Part shown: positions 16,601 to 22,428 of the stretch, in pieces
Layout of the letters: every line of letters begins with the position of its first letter
Position numbering within the stretch: the first letter of the stretch is position 1
DNA from: a virus
DNA: 22,428 nucleotides
Direction: 5' to 3' (one strand)
Virus record (IMG/VR): IMGVR_UViG_3300021440_000129
Coordinates: 1 to 22,428 of that record
Translations under genes and position numbers: made by a program
The notes under the pieces: generated by a model
Told to the model about the DNA's origin: nothing
Databases searched by the model: none
What the model saw: the letters and a program-made list of their open reading frames with translations, nothing else

Positions 16601-17521
16601 GGCGAGTCGGCAGCTCAGACCAAGCAGCGGGCCAAGGAGGCACGGACGTTCCTGTTCGGGCATCTGACTGCCATCACCGCGCTTGCCGGCACCCTTGGTC
16701 TGCCGTTCGCCACGGTGTTCGCGTCGGTGCTTGAGCGGCTGGTCGACGCCTTCAAGGACGATGACGACGAGCCGTTCGATGCGACAGTGGCCTACCGGGA
16801 CTTCTTGGCGAACGTCATGGGCAAGGACATGGCTGAGGTGGTGGCACGCGGCCTGCCGCGCGCAGTCGGGTTCGACATCTCCAACCGCGCAGGTGAGCAG
16901 AGCCTGCTGCCCTTCTCCGACTTCCTCGCCGACCGGCGTCCCTGGAAGGACGCTTGGGACCAGCAGATGGGCCGCTCCGGCGGTGCTGGCACCAGCATGG
17001 TCAGCAACGTGATCGAAGGCGCCTCCAAGATCGCCGACGGCGACCTGCTCGGAGGTGCCAAGGAGATGCTCCCGACAGCGCTCAAGAACCCGATCGAGGT
17101 CATGCGGATGACGACCGATGGGTATGTCGACACCAAGGGCAACCGGCTGCCGATGAGCCCCGGTGCATCGTCACTTATGTGGCAGCTCCTCGGGTTCACC
17201 CCGTCCGCCAAGGCTGAATACGCCGAGGCCAAGATGGAGCAACAGGCGCGGCGTGGTCAGATCACACGGCAGGCGCAGGTGCTCAGCTCCAACATCATTC
17301 GCGCGATCCGCGAGCATGACTCGGAGAAGGCAAGCCAGCTGGTGCAGGAAGCCATGGCGTTCGACACTGCGCACCCTGCGTTCGCTGTTATCCCACAGCT
17401 CAAGAGCACCTTGAAGCGGCAGGACAAGGCCCGCGCCACATCGATGGCTACGCACACCCCTGCCGGGGTGAGCATGAAGGACGTTGCAGGTCAGTCGCTG
17501 ACGCAGTATGCAAATTACTAG
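10682..17521 (+). CDS. Giant polyvalent internal virion protein with metalloprotease motif
   Basis: A 2279-residue protein, about 30 percent of the window, probably ejected into the host with the DNA. Residues 104-145 and 246-265 are Gly/Ala-rich hydrophobic segments of membrane-touching type. Pro-rich linkers (about 280-420 and 510-570) separate two similar helical modules (about 428-504 and 572-655). Residues 1026-1045 hold HELLH (1031-1035), the zinc-protease HExxH motif, with NNHELLAWGMTN (Glu1103) as a likely third ligand. From about 1754, a TYFLGLSPAYALINLTQ segment opens a long helical C-terminal region resembling large polyvalent-protein-associated (LPD38-like) regions, with LLPFSDFL near 2077. 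No RNA polymerase motifs of N4 vRNAP are visible. AAGGA at 10669-10673 supports the start. Domain naming is by recollection; protease activity is inference. Confidence 0.9.
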   Translation: MPQIGGVYVPDDMMPAMAPGAPVGRPGVGDVFMASARQSIGQMQYGIPYMLDKIGLDQIDPAREAEYKRGLAEAQAAGQQAPGSSFADVRAGRVGFGRYLADLAASSAPQMIGTIASAAAGGAVGGPVGAGAAGLAFNTPVFAGSNVARAVQEEGSLSRQAAERSADWAPVQSATDVAADYFLPGVGKLLGRGATHTGRGFVTRTLMSMGEAGTAEAAAEVQQQVGERHAAGLPLANAEAANEYVESAVGAFALGGLLGSVGGFRRTPATSKPVNEVNNDDMLATVDQILSGQANAAAPLALPSPEMFGRAPGGPEITDNAPPVAVDAAGRIAPGMDPVLLANLPRESAPEIMDRSGPTIQVPGQLTDDNSLGNVFGDQPVLTPDGAVIHSTDRIPATGNVFEDSAPTPVQAAPAASAVDLPPMEPAPDFQTTLNAAKQGLKGGWVQNLSADNQADLENKAFDFANENSGSLKRNEEKFLQRLGIINEDGTDFGPAGQRIAAERASVVGPEASTIQLTDQLPATNVFGESAPAVPNVSVSEAAPAPNTTVSEAPAAPAAPAQTITTAPQEVHPDVKKAMDELGFGKLTKNSTGGTVRDLATPADVFDALATDESNAWVSQAEQLAKKLGLITNDSARDVTPKGRAVYLNTSAGQEDTDSAAAEHALSGRQAELFRQGAQVEGGGAPVTKFSSFADADAYRQGTLWAQDFIKNETALSAKDTQRILKDEDAVRQSKGVAPRATARRSVGENRRDSLNGLIDQADLSNVNDTEVAELRRQAANGASAQDIADAISRLQGGGSIKMIPSRPIERSGYDGRSRQPVFREMYDPKLDQGTRADQRAETDEALKAYDLRNLSRMALGEEAITQERADRLNDLLDRGKVRQVASSLREFTDEGKPKRTAARGPRLPTPPEKNIETSEKSPIGKPDLALEQALEGKDFHGVLDHMVSAAPSKYMRVIMQAVKKLTANLEKAGMTFEVQIAHEGDTIPASLNNPTVGAVTVVKLNPASAKVWLKDSRTSKHGVNYQIVAHELLHAVAIKAVHWGMNKANYGNGTIGKAVKDLNDLGGAIATHLSERAKAGTLTDFEKNFLVKNTNALDNNHELLAWGMTNPLVQRYLNSIQYKPRQSVFGRFVELLRNLLGIEGKYDTALTELLRVADQITSAPLSDLRTVVGRNVADGTGFDTVEAQISSDPNAVNRTVEATTDALKKAAGAFDHLLDRSSARTLWQTISNKALGWVSNNHLVREFGSFMPGLVQRQQAYSERHAVRARFERMYDEVIQKFEALERQRPNVAKWIGELMAVSTEFQVDGLKAWEEHKHLHAPDKNMNGIKAKDPKDIAEEVRMKAIHEKAVELVNNLSREDGAGIALYKEMRQINDTQNFARMAASLHSLVARDPELKLGVADATINPVDKFMREQGLETSAATNAWWENMLKEQVEAAKGFIDAKKTDTEAHGTGADQSAMRIRLMPLEDEIEAVGVALKKMRQAPYFHLGRFGNFFGSAVIKRNVDGTVDLKAQDAVAKALDAAGHTDVQISTDNTNPKIALRFDTRLQAEQFEQLMHRLLKEGLIEEGFKVGPRADAANLGVAEAMPGSLGQYIQQLKESPQYTPTDTMSDADKAALLKQRDAAIQVITDIWISSQPDSSISRVLTRRNTIPGYNKDMIRNFAHRGRVGALSLSNVASAPKFDEAFASMQQQVQDAQVRTKTDDNGNVTANTDDQYLAAQLMDEARRRDASIPVSDDADMIDKFRAVTNTYFLGLSPAYALINLTQVGTMAVPELAKQHGYAKSFRAVRVAGGQALKVLSAIAKASRELGLKHAADVAITESVLKNTNLPANVQSFILSMLATGTIDIASATRSLGQISESRTGSKLDVGLRYASILGTYSETLSRLTAALAAHELRGDNSVATQEYASRLVSEAMFDYRSDNTARKLGKNGFLGQVTPIVTQFMTYSMQMTEKLYSEILSAAGKPRVGESAAQTKQRAKEARTFLFGHLTAITALAGTLGLPFATVFASVLERLVDAFKDDDDEPFDATVAYRDFLANVMGKDMAEVVARGLPRAVGFDISNRAGEQSLLPFSDFLADRRPWKDAWDQQMGRSGGAGTSMVSNVIEGASKIADGDLLGGAKEMLPTALKNPIEVMRMTTDGYVDTKGNRLPMSPGASSLMWQLLGFTPSAKAEYAEAKMEQQARRGQITRQAQVLSSNIIRAIREHDSEKASQLVQEAMAFDTAHPAFAVIPQLKSTLKRQDKARATSMATHTPAGVSMKDVAGQSLTQYANY
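12284..12349 (+). repeat. 33-bp tandem repeat in giant-gene linker
   Basis: CCGAAT...CCGTTTCGGAAGCTSC starts at 12284 and again at 12317, a 33-base period encoding PNVSVSEAAPA and PNTTVSEAPAA. It lies in the proline-rich linker between the two duplicated modules and is in frame. Confidence 0.75.
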
Positions 17522-17536
17522 AAGGGTAGATGCCGG

Positions 17537-17559
17537 CGTCATCCTATGCTAGGACGATG
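17537..17559 (+). other. Short hairpin between giant gene and next gene
   Basis: CGTCATCCTA and TAGGACGATG pair at nine of ten positions (one mismatch, one G-U) around a TGC loop, 16 bases after the giant-gene stop. No T-run follows. It may mark a processing or attenuation site, and it lies just before the AGGGGG ribosome site of the next gene. Confidence 0.4.
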
Positions 17560-17581
17560 CCTCTCATAGGGGGTTACGACA

Positions 17582-18043
17582 GTGGCAAACATCGTTTTCA
17601 ACATCGCCAAGGGGCGTGTGGTCGAATACTACAACCGGGTCAAAAGCAACGATCCGGCAAACTCTGCGCTGATCCTGGTCCCGATCGAGACGTCAGGTCT
17701 CGAAGCGGATGCGACGCTGATCGACGTTGACACCCTGACCGCACTGGTCGCCGGCACCACCAACGAGCAGACCACGATGGGGCGCAAGACGCTGACGGAC
17801 GCTGAGCTTGCAGCTCTCCCGGCACCGGACGACACCAACGACCGGTTCGACATCTCGCTTCCGACGGTCACCTGGACCGCCGCATCAGGCAACGCGATCA
17901 GCAAGATCGCCGTGTGCTACGACAGCGACACCACGACCGGTACGGATGCCAACATCGTTCCGCTCACCATGTTCGACTTCGCTCAGACGCCGAGTGGCGC
18001 GGACATCCAGATGACCACCGGCGTGTTCTTCCGCGCGTCATAA
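17582..18043 (+). CDS. Virion structural protein, tail-region type
   Basis: A 153-residue protein starting with GTG, supported by AGGGGG at 17568-17573 eight bases upstream. The sequence begins ANIVFNIAKGRVVEYYNRV, continues with ALILVPIETSGLEADATLIDVDTL, and has DDTNDRFDISLPTVTWTAASGN then VCYDSDTTTGTDANIVPLTMFDF. This layout recurs in small virion proteins of many tailed phages, with the same A-D-A-T-L-I-D and D-D-T-N-D-R blocks. I recall it but cannot name a family function. It opens the tail cluster and is followed by a fibre-like gene 25 bases on. Likely a minor tail or baseplate-type component. Confidence 0.85.
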   Translation: MANIVFNIAKGRVVEYYNRVKSNDPANSALILVPIETSGLEADATLIDVDTLTALVAGTTNEQTTMGRKTLTDAELAALPAPDDTNDRFDISLPTVTWTAASGNAISKIAVCYDSDTTTGTDANIVPLTMFDFAQTPSGADIQMTTGVFFRAS

Positions 18044-18068
18044 TAGTGTCGCGATGTGAGGTGCGCAG

Positions 18069-19085
18069 ATGTCGATCAAACACGCCTTCTCAAACACGCA
18101 GGCTAACGCTACCGGCACAATCACAGCTTGGAACGGCTCGTCGACTGTATCGGTAGCGGCGAGCAATGTTGTGCGCCCGCAGGATTGGAACTCGGGACAC
18201 AACCTCGATTACAAGCTGGCCGGCAATACAGCAGTATCGTCGTCCATCTCAGGCACTGATATCTACTTCAAGGCCGCCGGGCAGATCACCCTCGCAGGCT
18301 CGACGGACACCAATGGCTCGTCGCTTGTGTTCTCAGGTGGCAACCTCAACAGTGTCTACCCTGTCGGGCCGCAGCCCCTTGCAACCTCATCGTTCGTCTC
18401 GGGCACCTCTGGCGCTACTGGCGGATCGACGCAGTTCACGGTCTCGGGATACCTGAGCCCGATCTACATCGATGCGCCCACCATCTACGATGAAGTCGAA
18501 ATGCTGATCTCCGGTCAGGCCACGGTAGCCGGAACCGGATCGGCATCGAACGGCTTCATTGTCGGGCTGTATTCAAACAACAACTCGACGCTCTCTCTGA
18601 TCACCTCATACCAGTTCTGCCATGTGATGAGCCAGAACAGCGCCACGGCGCAGACCCATTCGTGGTTCTTCGGAACGAACAGCGGAGCCAACTCATCGTC
18701 ACTGGGTGGAAACGTCTCTGCATCCTTCTCCAGCCTCGCCAATGTCCAGCTCTTTGATGGTGGTGGGACGGACGTTAAGACCCTGCCGCAAGGTACGCTC
18801 TATCAGGCCGTCATTCACACGGCCCGGACCAGCTCCAGCAACCTTGGTGGATATTCCTCAGCCATGTGCGTCTCGCAGTCGCAGACAGCCGGCGCGAGTT
18901 ACTTTGGAACGAACGTCTACAAGCGACCGCTGGGAGAAGAGCGTTTTCACGGTGTTTTCTCGACCACGCTGAACGCATCGAACAGCCACAACCTTTCGAT
19001 GCCGGCAGCCATATCTTCGTCGGCAGTCACGAATACTGGCGGATCGTCACAGGTTCGCATGCCCTTCGTTCAATACTACATCTAA
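18069..19085 (+). CDS. Tail fibre or receptor-binding-like protein
   Basis: A 338-residue protein rich in Ser, Thr, Gly and Asn, poor in charge, and predicted mostly strand. The N-terminus has VVRPQDWNSGHNLDYKLAGNTA, a pattern I recall at the virion-anchoring end of fibre-type proteins. Then come short strand repeats such as GTDIYFKAAGQITLAG and GSSLVFSGGNL. The C-terminal half is a larger strand-rich domain ending in VRMPFVQYYI. GAGGTG at 18058-18063 precedes ATG 18069. The lack of cysteine pairs or enzymatic motifs argues for a binding or structural role. A fibre or tail-appendage role is inferred from composition and position beside other tail genes. Confidence 0.75.
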   Translation: MSIKHAFSNTQANATGTITAWNGSSTVSVAASNVVRPQDWNSGHNLDYKLAGNTAVSSSISGTDIYFKAAGQITLAGSTDTNGSSLVFSGGNLNSVYPVGPQPLATSSFVSGTSGATGGSTQFTVSGYLSPIYIDAPTIYDEVEMLISGQATVAGTGSASNGFIVGLYSNNNSTLSLITSYQFCHVMSQNSATAQTHSWFFGTNSGANSSSLGGNVSASFSSLANVQLFDGGGTDVKTLPQGTLYQAVIHTARTSSSNLGGYSSAMCVSQSQTAGASYFGTNVYKRPLGEERFHGVFSTTLNASNSHNLSMPAAISSSAVTNTGGSSQVRMPFVQYYI

Positions 19086-19102
19086 CCCCAACAGGACGGT
19101 CC

Positions 19103-19825
19103 ATGACCAAACCCGAAATCGTTGTGCCCGGACTCGGACGGCACAACCTTGACCTTCAGGCATCAGCCTCGCGCATCCTCGAAGGTGCGACATGGAAGAA
19201 GCAGCGCATCATCGTCATGGTGCCCTCGGCCAATATGATCCCAGCCAAGGTCGCGTTGGCGCAGTGGAACCTGATCTTCCCGCCCAACCAAGCGGTGTTC
19301 AAGATGCTCTGCCTTGGAATGGAGGTTGGTGATGCCTACAGCGAGGCCATCAAGTTCGTGCTGGAGCACCCAGACCTCAAGGACTGGGAATACATCCTGA
19401 CCATGGAGCATGATAACATCCCTCCGCCCGACGGACTGGTGAAGCTCATCAAACGCATGGAGGACCACCCCGAGTACACCTGTGTTGGTGGGCTGTATTG
19501 GACGAAGGGTGAGGGCGGTGTACCTCAGATTTGGGGAGACCCCTCTGATCCGGTGCTGAACTTCCGTCCCCAGCCCCCAGTTCCCAACGAGCTGGTCGAG
19601 TGCTGCGGAACCGGCATGGGCTTCAATCTCTGGCGCGTGTCTACGTTCAAGGACGAGAAGCTGCGCCAGCCGTGGTTCAAGACCTTGAACGGTGCTGGGG
19701 GTGAAGGGGTAGGCACTCAAGACCTCTACTTCTGGGCTGATGCACGCAAGCATGGCTATCGCTGTGCGGTAGACTGCGATGTGCTGGTAGGGCACTACGA
19801 CGCTTGTGCGGACATCAGTTGGTGA
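19103..19825 (+). CDS. Glycosyltransferase-like protein (GT-A fold)
   Basis: A 240-residue protein from ATG 19103, with AGGA at 19093-19096; an upstream open frame to 18866 overlaps the fibre gene and lacks a ribosome site. The layout is that of a GT-A sugar transferase: a beta strand RIIVMVPS (35-42), then WEYILTMEHDNIPPPDG (95-111), where EHDN (102-105) stands in for the DxD metal/nucleotide-sugar motif, CVGGLYW (127-133), GTGMGFNLWR (169-178), and GTQDLYFWADARKHGYR (204-220) as acceptor-side acid motif, with His231 near the end. Its substrate cannot be read. It could modify a host surface glycan, the fibre, or phage DNA. The HNH and methyltransferase genes follow. Confidence in the fold is good; the specific reaction is unknown. 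Confidence 0.8.
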   Translation: MTKPEIVVPGLGRHNLDLQASASRILEGATWKKQRIIVMVPSANMIPAKVALAQWNLIFPPNQAVFKMLCLGMEVGDAYSEAIKFVLEHPDLKDWEYILTMEHDNIPPPDGLVKLIKRMEDHPEYTCVGGLYWTKGEGGVPQIWGDPSDPVLNFRPQPPVPNELVECCGTGMGFNLWRVSTFKDEKLRQPWFKTLNGAGGEGVGTQDLYFWADARKHGYRCAVDCDVLVGHYDACADISW

Positions 19826-19848
19826 GTATGGTAGTGCCCTACCAACTG
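19785..19848 (+). promoter_or_regulatory. Two mutually exclusive hairpins at GT-HNH junction
   Basis: Hairpin A pairs 19785-19798 with 19831-19844 (14 perfect pairs, 32-base loop). Hairpin B pairs CAGTTGGT (19816-19823) with ACCAACTG (19841-19848), 17-base loop. Both use 19841-19844, so they exclude each other. The set spans the GT stop codon (19823-19825), and hairpin B ends directly before the HNH ribosome site (AAAGGAG, 19849-19855). It could attenuate or switch expression of the HNH gene. The pairing is seen; regulation is inferred. Confidence 0.6.
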
Positions 19849-19866
19849 AAAGGAGCGCCGCGCGTG

Positions 19867-20316
19867 ATGCTGACGTCTGCCGAGAAGAGCGCCCGGTACC
19901 GAGCCAAAAATGTGCAAGCATACCGCGAGCGCAAGTCCGCCCTCGCACGAACCGACGAACACAAAGCGGTTCGACGCGAGTATATGCGCAAGTGGCGCGA
20001 AGAGAACCGCGAGCGACATAACGAGCTGGCGCGGCAGTCGCATCGTCGGAACGCGCACAAGCACGTGGAGCGCAACGCGGATTACCACCTGCGAGCGAAG
20101 TACGGGATCTCAAGGCAAGACAAAGCTGACATGGTCGCAGCGCAGAACGGTTTGTGTTTGATCTGCGCAGAGCCCTTTTCTAGCTCTCGCAGTACCCACG
20201 TGGATCACTGCCACAGGACTGGGTGCGTTCGCGGCATCCTTTGCCACCGCTGCAACACGAAGCTAGGCTGGCTCGAAACGCACGAAGCCGCCATAACTCA
20301 ATATCTTGGTAGGTAG
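19867..20316 (+). CDS. HNH endonuclease, endonuclease VII-like (free-standing)
   Basis: A 149-residue DNA-cutting protein. The N-terminal 60 residues are highly basic and helical (RYRAKN, RREYMRKWREENRERH), a likely DNA-binding arm. The catalytic domain has a first zinc knuckle (C97-x2-C100), HVDHCHRTG (111-119) with Asp113-His114 as HNH core, a second knuckle (C126-x2-C129), and NTKLG after it (130-134). This order matches the recombination endonuclease VII family. GTG 19864 is an equally possible start: AAAGGAG (19849-19855) is eight bases from it and eleven from ATG 19867. It lies between two unrelated enzyme genes, 41 bases after the GT stop and three before the methyltransferase, the pattern of a mobile homing endonuclease. 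A role in resolving packaging DNA is the alternative. Confidence 0.92.
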   Translation: MLTSAEKSARYRAKNVQAYRERKSALARTDEHKAVRREYMRKWREENRERHNELARQSHRRNAHKHVERNADYHLRAKYGISRQDKADMVAAQNGLCLICAEPFSSSRSTHVDHCHRTGCVRGILCHRCNTKLGWLETHEAAITQYLGR

Positions 20317-20319
20317 ATA

Positions 20320-20847
20320 ATGCGAATTGACATCGGCTGCGGCCCGAACAAAAAAGAAGGTTTCACTGGCATCGACGTCGCCAAGTTTCCTGGTGTTGAC
20401 GTTGTCTGTGCGGTCGGACGAGACCCTCTGCCATTTGCAGACGAGTCTGTCGAAGAGGTTCACGCCTCGCACTTCCTGGAGCACCTGACTGCTAACGAAC
20501 GCATGTTCTTCATGAACGATCTGTACCGGGTCATGAAGCCAGGTGCGAAGGCAGCGATCATTGTGCCGCATTGGAACAGCAACCGCGCATATGGTGATAT
20601 GACACACCAGTGGCCTCCGGTCAGTGAGATGTTCTTCTATTACCTGAAGCGCGAGTGGCGGGACGCAAACGCACCTCACTGCGACAAGCAGTACAATCCG
20701 GATGGACTTGACTGCGATTTCGAGGCTACATGGGGCTATTCGCTGCATCCCGGACTGCATACGCGCAATCAGGAATTTCAGCAGTTCGCGATGGCATGGT
20801 ACAAGGAAGCGGTGCAGGACATGCACGCGACACTGACTAAGAGGTAG
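20320..20847 (+). CDS. SAM-dependent methyltransferase-like protein (type 11)
   Basis: A 175-residue protein with a Rossmann-type SAM-binding core. Motif I is IDIGCGPN (3-10); Asp19 in GIDV (17-20) is the acidic residue expected to bind the SAM ribose; LPFADESVEEVHASHFLEHL (37-56) is the typical post-motif block ending LEHL, and LYRVMKPGAKAAIIVPHW (68-85) is the strand after the GG/PG turn. It is short for a methyltransferase, so it may lack a separate substrate domain. The C-terminal half carries DGLDCDFEATWGYSLHPG, perhaps the acceptor side. AGGT at 20311-20314 lies five bases before ATG 20320, inside the HNH gene end. The substrate is unknown. It may work with the glycosyltransferase 5', or modify the tail or DNA. 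Confidence 0.88.
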   Translation: MRIDIGCGPNKKEGFTGIDVAKFPGVDVVCAVGRDPLPFADESVEEVHASHFLEHLTANERMFFMNDLYRVMKPGAKAAIIVPHWNSNRAYGDMTHQWPPVSEMFFYYLKREWRDANAPHCDKQYNPDGLDCDFEATWGYSLHPGLHTRNQEFQQFAMAWYKEAVQDMHATLTKR

Positions 20848-20854
20848 TTCCGCT

Positions 20855-22428
20855 ATGCAGCCGGGCGTGTTTCAACCAGATGCGTTTGCCCCGCCCGGCT
20901 CAGCAGCATCCGGCTCCTCGACCGTAACCTGGAGCACGACGAACAAGGGCGCGTCGATCGTCCTCACCAATGGCGATCTGACAGCGACTACCAGTGCGAG
21001 CGCCACAGACCAGGTCGTCCGTGCATCGGCGCAGCCGGCCACGACCAAGTCGTACATGGAGTTCACCATCAACTCCAACGGCACTCCGTGGGGTGGGTTC
21101 GGCTTCTGCGACGAAGGCTTCGACACAACCTCATCGACCCCGTTCAGCACGACGTCACGCACCAATTCACGCAGCGATGGCGGTGGCACATATGATGACG
21201 GCGGATTTGTAGGGAGCTCACCGTCGCCAGTAGCCGGCGATATTGTGATGCTGGCCTACGACGAGACGCTTGAGAAATACTACATCGGCCTCAACGGTAC
21301 GTGGCTGGACTCAGGCAACCCCAGCTCGAACCTCAATGGCATGTCGGTGACGTTCGGCGGTACCGAGCGATATGTCTATGCCTTCTTCCGCGAGACCAAC
21401 CAGCAGTGGACGGCGAACTTCGGCGCGACCGCGTTTACCTACTCCATCCCTACCGGCTTCTCTGCCTACGGCGCGAGCTCGGGATCGTCAGCAGCTGTCG
21501 GCATGGCGACCGAGACCGACACTGCGCTGCAGCTTGGCGGGGCCCGGCCCGCTGGTATCGCCATTGAGGCTGACACTGCGCTCCCTCTCGGCTCCGCACG
21601 CCCTGCCGGCACCGCCACCGAGACCGACACTGCGCTGCAGCTTGGCGGGGCCCGGCCCGCTGGTATCGCCACTGAGGCTGACACTGCGCTCCCTCTCGGC
21701 TCCGCGCGCCCGGCAGGCCTCACGACTGAGACAGATACAGCTCTCGCGCTCAGCGCGGTACAGGTCAGAGCAGTAGGGCTGGCGACCGAGGCCGACACAG
21801 CTCTCACGCTTAGCGCGGTACAGGTTAGGTCAGCCGGGCTCTCCATTGAGACCGACACAGCGCTTGCACTCTCAGCGTCGCTGACTGCAGGTCTGGCAAC
21901 TGAAGCAGACACAGCGTTCGCGCGCAGTGCGGTTCAGATCAGAGCGACCGGAATCTCCACGGAGACCGGCACGGCGCTGGCGCTCAGTGCGGTTCAGATC
22001 AAAGCCGTTGGCCTTTCCACAGAGTCCGACACAGCTCTCGCGCTTAGTGCGGTGCAGGCCCGCGCAACCGGAGTAGCCACAGAGTCCGACACGGCGTCAG
22101 CGCTCAGTGTGGTGCAGATTAAAGCCGTCGGCACCTCGACCGAGACCGACGCAGCGCTGCAGCTTGGTGCCGCACGACCCACAGGTAACGCTGTCGAGTC
22201 CGACACAGCTCTCGCGCTCAGCGCGGTGCAGACCAGAGCAGCCGGGCTCTCCACTGAAGCCGACACTGCACTGTCGCTGTCGTCGGTGCAGATCAGGGCT
22301 GTCGGCCTTGTAGCTGAGTCCGATACAGCTCTCGCGCTTAGCGCGGTGCAAGTCCGTGCAGCCGGCCTCGCAACTGAGGCTGACACAGCTCTCGCTCTGA
22401 GCGCGGTGCAGATCAGGGCCGGCGGACT
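20855..22428 (+). CDS. Tail fibre-like protein with SPRY-type domain and repeats (partial, open at window end)
   Basis: A partial gene, at least 524 residues, with no stop before the window edge. GAGG at 20841-20844 precedes ATG 20855. Residues about 20-205 resemble a SPRY/concanavalin-A-like lectin domain: GDIVMLAYD (128-136), YYIGLNGTW then a FGG, and the characteristic ending NFGATAF (188-194) followed by TYSIPTGFSAYG. From residue 216 comes a tandem array of 16 complete units of 18 or 20 residues, consensus G-L-A-T-E-x-D-T-A-L-A-L-S-A-V-Q-I-R-A-x, with some units ending in G-A-R-P-A. The tract should form an elongated repeat stalk or beta structure. Likely a host-binding appendage; the binding target is not visible. 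The gene continues beyond the window. Confidence 0.8.
   Translation, partial: MQPGVFQPDAFAPPGSAASGSSTVTWSTTNKGASIVLTNGDLTATTSASATDQVVRASAQPATTKSYMEFTINSNGTPWGGFGFCDEGFDTTSSTPFSTTSRTNSRSDGGGTYDDGGFVGSSPSPVAGDIVMLAYDETLEKYYIGLNGTWLDSGNPSSNLNGMSVTFGGTERYVYAFFRETNQQWTANFGATAFTYSIPTGFSAYGASSGSSAAVGMATETDTALQLGGARPAGIAIEADTALPLGSARPAGTATETDTALQLGGARPAGIATEADTALPLGSARPAGLTTETDTALALSAVQVRAVGLATEADTALTLSAVQVRSAGLSIETDTALALSASLTAGLATEADTAFARSAVQIRATGISTETGTALALSAVQIKAVGLSTESDTALALSAVQARATGVATESDTASALSVVQIKAVGTSTETDAALQLGAARPTGNAVESDTALALSAVQTRAAGLSTEADTALSLSSVQIRAVGLVAESDTALALSAVQVRAAGLATEADTALALSAVQIRAGG
21500..22423 (+). repeat. Sixteen 54/60-bp in-frame tandem repeats
   Basis: Units begin with a glycine codon. 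Six are 54 bases and ten are 60 bases; all keep the frame. The first four 54-base units form two near-identical 108-base pairs (21512-21619 and 21620-21727), so the array grew by recent doubling. The final base group (22424-22428) starts a 17th unit. Confidence 0.9.

Noticed and set aside
10682-17521. N4-type virion RNA polymerase
   Set aside because: The size and the N4-type capsid suggested it, but I could not find the polymerase catalytic motifs; HELLH and the LPD38-like region fit better.
17530-17730. Small frame overlapping the start of the 17582 gene
   Set aside because: It has an upstream GAAGGG-like sequence, but most of it runs out of frame inside the supported gene with a composition like a shadow.
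18866-19102. Extended N-terminus of the glycosyltransferase
   Set aside because: It overlaps the fibre gene in another frame, has no ribosome site, and the sequence before ATG 19103 is unlike the conserved domain.
21466-22386. Minus-strand open frames in the repeat tract
   Set aside because: They are repetitive mirror frames of the in-frame 54/60-bp repeats, without start signals.

Overview
The window reads as the packaging, head and tail-protein block of a tailed phage (or prophage of the same type), with all 17 supported genes on the + strand and almost no space between them. The sequence is GC-rich. The combination of an N4-gp56-type major capsid protein, a large portal, a gp6-like head-tail adaptor and one giant polyvalent ejection-type protein, with no tape-measure, sheath or tail-tube gene, points to a short-tailed (podovirus-like) phage. 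GC content and the style of the tail proteins suggest an alphaproteobacterial host, but that is inference. No integrase, replication, lysis or host-derived gene is visible.

Region 1 (1-500) is non-coding and structured: a G-rich leader with hairpins, a repeated nonamer, then an iteron-like array (a 46-bp tandem pair plus a palindromic RGGGCCCY motif repeated four to five times) directly upstream of the terminase small subunit. Region 2 (501-5735) carries the packaging genes: TerS, an unknown gene inserted between the terminase subunits, TerL (Walker A/B ATPase and RNase H-like nuclease), portal, and a small gene overlapping the portal end. Region 3 (5735-9912) is head assembly: a scaffold-like protein with Pro/Glu repeats, the major capsid protein, a small head protein bracketed by two strong hairpins, two further small head-associated genes, and the adaptor. 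Region 4 (9917-17521) holds a small proline-rich gene and a 2279-residue giant protein with a HELLH zinc-protease motif and a C-terminal polyvalent-protein-like region; both are probably virion proteins ejected with DNA.

Region 5 (17582-22428) contains two virion/tail proteins, a glycosyltransferase-like gene, an HNH endonuclease VII-like gene, a SAM methyltransferase-like gene, and a tail protein running off the window edge. That last protein has a SPRY/lectin-like N-terminus followed by 16 complete 18- or 20-residue repeats. The HNH gene sits between the glycosyltransferase and methyltransferase genes like a free-standing homing endonuclease, and the junction before it holds two mutually exclusive hairpins.

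The genes likely work together as follows. TerS and TerL package DNA through the portal into a capsid built on the scaffold. The adaptor joins the portal to the tail. The giant protein and its neighbours travel inside or with the virion and act at DNA entry. The tail proteins bind the host, and the GT/MT pair may modify a glycan or virion component. The most unusual points are the terminase-upstream repeat array, the giant protease-motif protein with internal duplication, the switch-like hairpins before the HNH gene, and the repeat tract of the last gene.
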